NCBI GenBank assembly: GCA_017552495.1
Contig: JAFZPW010000147.1
Location: 1 to 10,319, forward strand
From: Clostridia bacterium
GTDB lineage: Bacteria > Bacillota > Clostridia > Oscillospirales > Butyricicoccaceae
Direction: 5' to 3'
Length of the DNA: 10,319 nucleotides
A program made the position numbers and the translations under genes. Each line of letters opens with the position of its first letter. Positions within the stretch are counted from its first letter, which is position 1. The notes under the pieces are model-generated. The model was not told the DNA's origin and searched no databases. It saw only the letters and a program-made list of their open reading frames with translations. Shown here piece after piece: positions 6,228 through 10,319 of this stretch.

Positions 6228-6236
6228 AAAGCAAAT
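6216..6236. promoter_or_regulatory. candidate operator over the barnase promoter
   Basis: Perfect inverted repeat ATTTGCT (6216-6222) and AGCAAAT (6230-6236) with a 7-base spacer. It covers the plus-strand -10 box, so a bound regulator would block it. No regulator gene lies next to it. Confidence 0.45.
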
Positions 6237-6282
6237 ACACGGCGCAGATTGCGGTTTGGCTTTCCGGCGCCGATTCTTGTTT

Positions 6283-6311
6283 AGTATACCACCTTTTGGG
6301 AGGAATGTACA
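6283..6311 (-). promoter_or_regulatory. alternative candidate promoter of the patatin gene
   Basis: Minus-strand TGTACA (6306-6311) and TATACT (6283-6288), 17 bases apart, overlapping the ribosome binding site region of the barnase-like gene. It would give a leader of over 100 bases. The -35 is poor. Confidence 0.3.
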
Positions 6312-6313
6312 GT

Positions 6314-6883
6314 ATGCGCATGAAAAAGTGGGCCGCGCTGGTGCTGGCAGCCGCTTTGCTTCTTTTGCTGGCGGCCTGCGCGCATCCGTCCCAGCAATCC
6401 CCCGTCCAGGCGCAGCAACCCTCGCAGGAGCTCATTCTCCTTCCGCCGGAGGCCGAACAGCACACCGATTTTATTCTGCTTCCGTCCGAAACGGCGCCCT
6501 CCGCGGAAGAACCGCCGTTCCAAACGCCGACGCCGAAGGAAGACGAAAGCTATACCGCCAAAGAGGATGTAGCGCTGTATCTTCACCTGTACGGTCATCT
6601 TCCCCCGAATTACATCACCAAAAAAGAGGCCGAAGCCCTTGGCTGGAGCGGCGGCTCGCTGGAGCCCTATGCCCCGGGGAAATGCATCGGCGGCAGCCAT
6701 TTTGGCAATTATGAGGGGCTGCTCCCGCAAAAAGAGGGTCGCCGGTACACGGAATGCGACATCGACACCCTGGGTCAAAAGAGCCGTGGAAGCAAGCGCA
6801 TCGTCTTTTCCAACGACGGTCTGATTTATTACACCGAGGATCATTACAACACCTTTGAGTTGCTTTACGGGGAGGTGGATTGA
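6314..6883 (+). CDS. lipoprotein-anchored barnase-type ribonuclease
   Basis: A 189-residue precursor. Residues 1-21 form a lipoprotein signal (MRMKK, hydrophobic core, LLAAC) with lipidated Cys22. A Pro/Gln/Glu-rich linker (23-82) precedes a barnase domain (83-187), recognised from LPPNYITKKEAEALGW, APGKCIGG and TEDHYNTF. All residues of the barnase active site are kept: Lys103, Glu147 (general base), Arg158, Arg162 and His177 (general acid), matching barnase K27, E73, R83, R87 and H102. It should cut single-stranded RNA, with preference after guanosine in known relatives. I chose ATG 6314 because GGGAGG (6298-6303) lies 10 bases before it; the ATG at 6305 is too close. It overlaps the barstar-like gene by one base. 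Lipid anchoring, rather than full secretion, suggests action at or from the cell surface. Confidence 0.93.
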   Translation: MRMKKWAALVLAAALLLLLAACAHPSQQSPVQAQQPSQELILLPPEAEQHTDFILLPSETAPSAEEPPFQTPTPKEDESYTAKEDVALYLHLYGHLPPNYITKKEAEALGWSGGSLEPYAPGKCIGGSHFGNYEGLLPQKEGRRYTECDIDTLGQKSRGSKRIVFSNDGLIYYTEDHYNTFELLYGEVD

Positions 6884-7176
6884 TGCGTCGCATTACGATG
6901 GATTGCGCCGGGATCGGCAGCCGCGAAGCGCTGCATGCCGCTTTGAAAGAGGCGCTGGCTCTGCCGGAATATTACGGGAACAATCTGGACGCGCTGGCCG
7001 ATTGTCTTTCGGATCTGTTTGAGGACACCTGCCTGATCCTCCGGCACCCGGAAAGCCTGCGGCAGGCGCTGGGGAATTATGCCGACGCGCTGCTCCATGT
7101 GCTGCATCGCAGCGCACGGGACAACCGGCATTTTATCTTTTTGATCGTGGAAAACGCCCCCAACGCGGGCAACTGA
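6883..7176 (+). CDS. barstar-type ribonuclease inhibitor (immunity protein)
   Basis: A 97-residue cytoplasmic protein that should bind and block the barnase-like enzyme encoded directly upstream. LALPEYYGNNLDALADCLSD (25-44) matches the barstar inhibitory helix. Asp36 and Asp40 correspond to barstar Asp35 and Asp39, which plug the barnase active site, and Tyr30 to Tyr29. Two contact residues differ: barstar Trp38 is Ala39 here, and barstar Glu76 aligns with about Arg77. The start is the ATG in TGATG, sharing one base with the RNase stop, with GGAGG (6871-6875) 7 bases away, so translation is coupled. This couples inhibitor to toxin synthesis and protects the producing cell before export. It is 22 bases ahead of the DIP1984-family gene, in one operon. 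Confidence 0.92.
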   Translation: MRRITMDCAGIGSREALHAALKEALALPEYYGNNLDALADCLSDLFEDTCLILRHPESLRQALGNYADALLHVLHRSARDNRHFIFLIVENAPNAGN

Positions 7177-7198
7177 AAAACAGGAAAGGGGTAATTCT

Positions 7199-7648
7199 AT
7201 GAAACTTGCCGAAGCCCTGCAGGAGCGGGCCGATCTCAACCGCCGCATCGAGCAGTTGGAAAACCGTCTGTGCAACAACGCCATCGTGCAGGAGGGCGAA
7301 CGCCCGGCAGAAGATCCGCAGGATCTGCTGGACGAACTGGACCGGGACATGGATCGGCTGGAGGAACTTACCGCCGCCATCAATCTTACCAACTGCCGCA
7401 CCCTTTATGAGGGCGAAAGCCTGACGGCTCTCATTGCCCGCCGCGATTGTCTCCGACTTCGTCTGGGTATTTTGCGGGACTTTATCGACCATGCCAGCCA
7501 GACCACGCGCCGGGCCAGAGGCTCGGAGATCCGTGTGCTCAGCACCGTCAATGTCAGAAATATGCAGCGGGAAACGGATGAACTGTCCCGGGATCTGCGC
7601 CTGCTGGACAACGCCATTCAGGCCACCAACTGGGTCACCGAACTGTAA
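7199..7648 (+). CDS. DIP1984-family protein
   Basis: A 149-residue helical protein that I recognise as the DIP1984 family (named from a Corynebacterium diphtheriae locus; some annotations say septicolysin, a name I would not rely on). It has the family's usual length. The N-terminal MKLAEALQERADLNRRIEQLENRL is a coiled coil, followed by NNAIVQEGERPAEDP, more coiled coil (43-62), NLTN, LIARRDCLRLRL (77-90) and the end ATNWVTEL. There is no signal peptide or catalytic motif, so it is probably a scaffold or binding protein in the cytoplasm. From memory the family has been seen in RNA-repair contexts, which I cannot check here. The ATG at 7199 has AAAGGGG 7 bases away. A tRNA-like RNA follows in the same transcript. 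Confidence 0.85.
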   Translation: MKLAEALQERADLNRRIEQLENRLCNNAIVQEGERPAEDPQDLLDELDRDMDRLEELTAAINLTNCRTLYEGESLTALIARRDCLRLRLGILRDFIDHASQTTRRARGSEIRVLSTVNVRNMQRETDELSRDLRLLDNAIQATNWVTEL

Positions 7649-7715
7649 TATCAGGCGGCCATCGCCGCAGCGCGTAGTCTTCGGAGCGAACGCAAACCCC
7701 TGTGCAGGCCGGGGG
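7649..7715 (+). other. structured leader of the tRNA-like RNA
   Basis: No gene fits here. The stretch has short GC hairpins: GCGG/CCGC at about 7655-7668, and a compact CC-CCT/AGG-GG fold at 7697-7712 with loop GTGC. It joins the DIP1984 stop codon to the tRNA-like element, with no promoter visible, so it is most likely part of the same transcript. Confidence 0.4.
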
Positions 7716-7789
7716 GATACAAATTGGCGGCACCCGGTTATGGTGCGCCGCGGGGCCGGCGCGGGGTTCGAATCCCCGGTTTATCGTAA
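7716..7789 (+). ncRNA. tRNA-like structured RNA downstream of DIP1984 gene
   Basis: A cloverleaf can be folded by hand. The acceptor-like stem is GATA-C-AA (7716-7722) with TTTATC (7780-7785), 6 pairs and one bulged C. The D-arm-like hairpin is GCACC/GGTGC (7730-7746) with loop CGGTTAT containing the GGTTA typical of D loops. A short anticodon-position hairpin GCCG/CGGC (7747-7760) has a 6-base loop CGGGGC, which is not an anticodon loop. The T arm is perfect: CGGGG TTCGAAT CCCCG (7762-7778). No CCA follows and no anticodon can be read, so this is not a functional tRNA. An alternative fold pairs 7727-7734 with 7742-7751. Its place after the DIP1984 gene and before a terminator suggests a dedicated RNA that mimics tRNA or binds a tRNA-recognising protein. 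Confidence 0.6.
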
Positions 7790-7882
7790 TGCCCCCATCG
7801 CGTACAACCGCATTGTTTTCGCGCATTGTTATTCCCATGCGTTGACCGAAGACGAGGGTGGGATCGGGGAAAGAAAAAAGAG
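7790..7882 (+). other. second folded domain of the putative RNA
   Basis: Between the tRNA-like part and the terminator a long-range pairing is possible: CCCC-ATC (7792-7799) with GAT-GGGG (7862-7869), broken by one C-C mismatch. It encloses CGCAT/ATGCG (about 7822-7841) and a repeated CGCATTGTT (7809-7817 and 7822-7830). No open reading frame with a ribosome binding site is present. The fold is a hand pairing only. Confidence 0.35.
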
Positions 7883-7917
7883 AAAAACTCCGACGCGTAA
7901 CGCGTCGGAGTTTTTTT
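7883..7917. terminator. bidirectional intrinsic terminator
   Basis: Perfect 15-bp inverted repeat: arms 7883-7897 and 7901-7915, centred on ACTCCGACGCG and CGCGTCGGAGT, loop TAA, with A5 before and T7 after. It ends the plus-strand barnase-barstar-DIP1984-RNA unit and, read the other way, the minus-strand gene that stops at 7928. Confidence 0.95.
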
Positions 7918-7927
7918 GCGTAAAAGT

Positions 7928-8374
7928 TTAATAACTATAATGGAATTTCTCGCGGATCAACCGCCACAGCAGCTCGTAACAAAGGTCGCCCGCCCCTGTT
8001 TTGTAATAGAAAGGATCCTTTCGCACGGTATCTTCCGATTCCAGAATCAGGCGGGCCATCTCGTTGCCCTTTTCATCCAGAAAGACCATGCGGAAACGAT
8101 AGCGCATTTCAACAAAAGAAAGGCCCGCTCTCCCCTTGATCTTTTGAAACGAACGGTTCTGGACGTTTTCCACGATCTCGGAAATAAGTTTCGGATCAGT
8201 CACATCCATCTGATAGCCGGTGTGCCCGTCAAACAGGTCGATGGTCTTAACCTTTTCAGGGTTAAGACCTCGGAGAAAATGCACCGGCAGGATATACCAC
8301 AGCACGAGCGCAAGCAAGATCACGGGCAGGATCAGATGTTTTGCGTTTTTTAGAATCCATCGAACGACTTTCAT
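7928..8374 (-). CDS. hypothetical membrane-anchored protein, 148 aa
   Basis: I do not recognise a family. A short positive N-terminus (MKVVRWILKNAKH) leads into one membrane helix (about 14-31) and a soluble domain of about 115 residues, so it looks like a signal-anchored protein with the domain outside the cell. The domain has alternating strands (KTIDLFDGHTGYQMDVTD, RYRFRMVFLDEKGNEMARLILESED) and ends in a helix WRLIREKFHYSY. The ATG at 8374 is chosen; a GTG at 8377 directly before it, with GGGAG (8385-8389) 7 bases away, is equally possible. It follows the methyltransferase gene by about 28 bases and so is its operon partner, although nothing visible links their functions. The terminator at 7883-7917 closes it. 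Confidence 0.75.
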   Translation of the reverse strand: MKVVRWILKNAKHLILPVILLALVLWYILPVHFLRGLNPEKVKTIDLFDGHTGYQMDVTDPKLISEIVENVQNRSFQKIKGRAGLSFVEMRYRFRMVFLDEKGNEMARLILESEDTVRKDPFYYKTGAGDLCYELLWRLIREKFHYSY

Positions 8375-8402
8375 CACAGCGATTCTCCCTTCCTCCGGGC
8401 GG

Positions 8403-9638
8403 TCAAACCACCTGGAAAAGATAGAATTTCAAATAATCGGTTTCGGGAACATTCCATAAAATAGGATGATCGGGCGCCTGCTGGCGCGTTTCGATCTGCC
8501 GCAGGGCGACGCCCGCGTCGGCCGCGGCGGCCCGCAGCATGGCTTCAAATCGCTGTGCGGGCATAAAATGGCTGCAGGAGGCCGTGGCCAGATAGCCGCC
8601 CCGGGGCAGCAGCTTCATGGCACGGAGATTGATCTCTTTATATCCCTTTTCCGCGCTGCCCGCCGTCTTGCGGGATTTGGTGAAGGCGGGGGGATCCAGG
8701 ATAATCAGGTCATAAGGCTTTTGCCCGCCGCAGCTTTCCTCCAGCCGGGGCAAAAGATCGAATACATCGGCGGTAAGAAACTCCATCCGGCCTTCCAGAC
8801 CATTGCGCCTGGCGTTGGCCCGCGCCATCTCAATGGCGGAGGCGCTCACATCCACGGCAGTGACCTGCGCCGCGCCGCCCTTGGCTGCGTTCAGCGCAAA
8901 AGAACCGGTATGGGTAAAACAATCCAGCACCCGCTTGCCCCGCGCCAGCTTTGCAACTGCAAGACGGTTGTATTTCTGATCCAAGAAAAAGCCGGTCTTT
9001 TGTCCGTTTTCTACGTCCACACGATAAAAAACACCGTTTTCGCAGATTTCGGTAACGGGGCTTTCGGGAAGCGGGCGATCCGCCAGCGGAAACCAGCCTT
9101 TCCCCTGCTCCAGCCCCTCCAGCTCCCGCAGAGAAACGTCGTTGCGCTCGAAAACGCCGGCGATCTGCTGTCCGTCGGCCTCCAGCACCCGCACCAACAG
9201 CGGAAAGATCACCGGCTTGAGCCGTTCCATTCCCACCGAGAGGGTCTGCGTCACCAAAAGGTCGGAAAAGCGATCCACCGTCAGGCCGGGAAAGCCGTCG
9301 GCCTCGCCGAAGATCAGGCGGCAGCAGGACGTGTCGTTTCCCATCACGGTCTTGCGGTAATCCCACGCATACTGCACCCGCCTGCGCCAAAAAGTCTCGT
9401 CAAAGCGGTCGTTGGCGTTACGGGACACCAGCCGCAGACGGATCTTGCTCTCCCGGCTGACCAAGCCCGTGCCCAGATATTTTCCTTTTTCCGAAAGGGC
9501 GTCGGCAAGGGCGCCGTTTTCGGCCTCGCCCTCTTCCCGCAGGACTTCCGCCCCGTAGATCCAGGGATGGCCGCCCTCCACCCAGCGCGTGCCCTTTGGC
9601 GTAATGATGAACCGGGGATATGCCCGCTGCTGCTTCAT
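8403..9638 (-). CDS. RlmI-like class I SAM-dependent rRNA methyltransferase
   Basis: A 411-residue enzyme of the RlmI/YccW family, which methylates 23S rRNA using S-adenosylmethionine. The N-terminal PUA domain covers about 8-75 (RWVEGGHPWIYGAEV), then a central domain with LIFGEADGFPGLTVDRF (108-124), then the Rossmann methyltransferase fold. That fold shows motif I VLDCFTHTGSFAL (237-249), the SAM-ribose acidic AVD (261-263), ADVFD (290-294), DPPAF (315-319) and SCSH with Cys355 (354-357). E. coli RlmI makes m5C1962, but some Bacillota members of this family have been reported to modify another base, so the exact position is open. Length is usual for the family. The ATG at 9638 has GGGAGG 9 bases away, with a promoter just upstream. 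Confidence 0.93.
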   Translation of the reverse strand: MKQQRAYPRFIITPKGTRWVEGGHPWIYGAEVLREEGEAENGALADALSEKGKYLGTGLVSRESKIRLRLVSRNANDRFDETFWRRRVQYAWDYRKTVMGNDTSCCRLIFGEADGFPGLTVDRFSDLLVTQTLSVGMERLKPVIFPLLVRVLEADGQQIAGVFERNDVSLRELEGLEQGKGWFPLADRPLPESPVTEICENGVFYRVDVENGQKTGFFLDQKYNRLAVAKLARGKRVLDCFTHTGSFALNAAKGGAAQVTAVDVSASAIEMARANARRNGLEGRMEFLTADVFDLLPRLEESCGGQKPYDLIILDPPAFTKSRKTAGSAEKGYKEINLRAMKLLPRGGYLATASCSHFMPAQRFEAMLRAAAADAGVALRQIETRQQAPDHPILWNVPETDYLKFYLFQVV

Positions 9639-9668
9639 GCTGTGAACCCTCCCTGCGAATTGTTTTTT

Positions 9669-9697
9669 ATTTTAGCACAAAATCGGATGAGAAACAA
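9669..9697 (-). promoter_or_regulatory. promoter of the methyltransferase operon
   Basis: Minus-strand TTGTTT (9692-9697) and TAAAAT (9669-9674), 17 bases apart, with TGC before the -10 as in extended -10 promoters. It gives a leader of about 25 bases. Confidence 0.65.
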
Positions 9698-9790
9698 GGT
9701 TTTCCCCCTTTTTTCCTGAAAAACCCCCGTTTTGCTCTGCCGAACGCGGAAAACCGGTGCAAAGCAAGCGGATTTTTTTACGGAATCATC

Positions 9791-9819
9791 TTGACGGAAA
9801 GATATTTTTATGATATGTT
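9791..9819 (+). promoter_or_regulatory. promoter of the SPFH gene
   Basis: TTGACG (9791-9796) and TATGTT (9814-9819) with a 17-base spacer, 31 bases before the start codon. The -35 matches consensus at five positions and the -10 at four. Confidence 0.65.
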
Positions 9820-9831
9820 TTTGATATCATA
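9809..9831. promoter_or_regulatory. candidate operator of the SPFH gene
   Basis: Perfect inverted repeat TATGATAT (9809-9816) and ATATCATA (9824-9831) with a 7-base spacer. It covers the -10 box and likely start of transcription. Its geometry resembles the repeat at 6216-6236 but the sequence differs. Confidence 0.5.
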
Positions 9832-9850
9832 TAGAAATGGAGGCCTTTTT

Positions 9851-10319
9851 ATGACCGAAAAAACGCTGAACAATCGGAAGAACGGACTTCCCTTGCTTCT
9901 TCTATTCCTTCTGCTGCATCTCGCCTCTGCGGCGGGCATCATCATCGGCGCCGTCAACGCATGGATCCCTCTGATTATCGTGAGCATTCTGATTTTTGTC
10001 GTCATCCTGTTCCTGTATCCCGGGCTTAAGGTGCTCAAGCCTCAGGAAGCGCTGGTGCTCACCCTCTTCGGCAACTACATCGGCACGCTGCGGGGCGAGG
10101 GTTTTTACTTCGTCAATCCCTTCTGCGCCGCAATGAACCCCGCCGCCAAAACCAGGCTCAACCAATCGGGCGACGTGGACGGCAACGCGCAGAAATCCCT
10201 CGTGCTCAACGCCCAGGGCGCCGCCGTGGCCGCCGAGCTGCCCCTCAGCAACAAGATCTCGCTGAAAATCATGACGCTGAACAATTCCCGGCAGAAGATC
10301 AACGATTGTCTGGGCAACC
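9851..10319 (+). CDS. SPFH/band-7 domain membrane protein (3' end outside window)
   Basis: The first 156 residues of a protein that runs off the window. Two adjacent hydrophobic helices (about 12-35 and 38-56) are followed by the start of an SPFH domain: LKVLKPQEALVLTLFGNYIGTLRGEGFYFVNPF (59-91), then a loop ending NNSRQKINDCLGN (144-156). These are family-typical phrases; SPFH proteins form membrane-bound ring or cage scaffolds. A SGDVDGNAQ segment (105-113) looks like an inserted low-complexity loop. The ATG at 9851 has GGAGG (9839-9843) 7 bases away. It diverges from the methyltransferase operon. From memory, SPFH proteins have been described as possible scaffolds in RNA repair systems with a tRNA-like RNA, which makes its proximity to the RNA cassette notable, though they are not one operon. 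Confidence 0.88.
   Translation, partial: MTEKTLNNRKNGLPLLLLFLLLHLASAAGIIIGAVNAWIPLIIVSILIFVVILFLYPGLKVLKPQEALVLTLFGNYIGTLRGEGFYFVNPFCAAMNPAAKTRLNQSGDVDGNAQKSLVLNAQGAAVAAELPLSNKISLKIMTLNNSRQKINDCLGN

Noticed and set aside
4730..6229. A 499-codon plus-strand open frame
   Set aside because: It runs through two tRNA genes and is antisense to the phospholipase gene, which has clear catalytic motifs and a ribosome binding site. It is a GC-driven shadow.
7716..7789. Reading the tRNA-like element as a true tRNA or tRNA pseudogene
   Set aside because: No seven-base anticodon loop with U33 and no CCA; the acceptor stem has a bulge. A decayed tRNA would not be expected to keep a perfect T arm and a D-like loop in this gene context, though a pseudogene cannot be fully excluded.
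7434..7931. A 165-codon plus-strand open frame across the tRNA-like RNA
   Set aside because: It starts inside the DIP1984 gene without a ribosome binding site and runs through the RNA structure and terminator.
8466..9719. A 417-codon plus-strand open frame
   Set aside because: Antisense to the RlmI-like methyltransferase, whose PUA and SAM motifs are unambiguous; no ribosome binding site or family resemblance.
1..10319. CRISPR array, insertion sequence, transposase or integrase
   Set aside because: No regularly spaced repeats, no transposase or recombinase motifs and no terminal inverted repeats were seen on either strand.

Overview
The window reads like a chromosomal segment of a Gram-positive, low-to-middle GC anaerobe of the Bacillota, most likely Clostridia. 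The grounds are strong AGGAGG-type ribosome binding sites before nearly every gene, sigma-A type promoters with 17-base spacers, a YtrA-type GntR regulator with an ABC-2 exporter, tRNA genes with encoded CCA ends, and a lipoprotein signal. I cannot name a genus. Hand counts on single lines suggest the left ~2.9 kb is more AT-rich (23 of 60 G+C in bases 1-60 and in 2461-2520) than the rest (39 of 60 in 3181-3240 and in 8641-8700).

Left block, minus strand (about 1-4377). A probable exporter operon runs leftward: a GntR regulator, an ABC ATPase, an ABC-2 permease and a small DUF3592-like membrane protein. It has a near-consensus promoter and a palindromic operator. Upstream on the same strand are an unrecognised 133-aa protein, a NudB-like Nudix hydrolase and a tandem-GNAT acetyltransferase.

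Centre, minus strand (about 4380-4980). Five tRNA genes read Gly(TCC), Arg(TCT), His(GTG), Gln(TTG), Lys(TTT), from one strong promoter to a T-rich terminator. A patatin-like phospholipase gene lies upstream on the same strand.

Conflict and RNA region, plus strand (about 6199-7917). This is the most interesting part. A lipid-anchored barnase-type RNase is followed by an overlapping barstar-type inhibitor, then a DIP1984-family coiled-coil protein, then a structured RNA with a tRNA-like cloverleaf (acceptor-like stem, D-arm-like hairpin with GGTTA, shortened anticodon-position hairpin, perfect T arm). A 15-bp terminator closes the unit. An RNase, its inhibitor, a putative RNA-associated protein and a tRNA-like RNA in one transcription unit suggest an RNA-centred conflict or repair system.

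Right block. An RlmI-like rRNA methyltransferase and a small membrane-anchored protein form a leftward operon ending at the shared terminator. Divergent from the methyltransferase, an SPFH/band-7 membrane protein starts at 9851 and runs off the window. Its promoter carries a perfect 8-bp inverted repeat. From memory, SPFH proteins have been linked with RNA repair systems and a tRNA-like RNA in comparative genomics, so its closeness to the cassette may matter.
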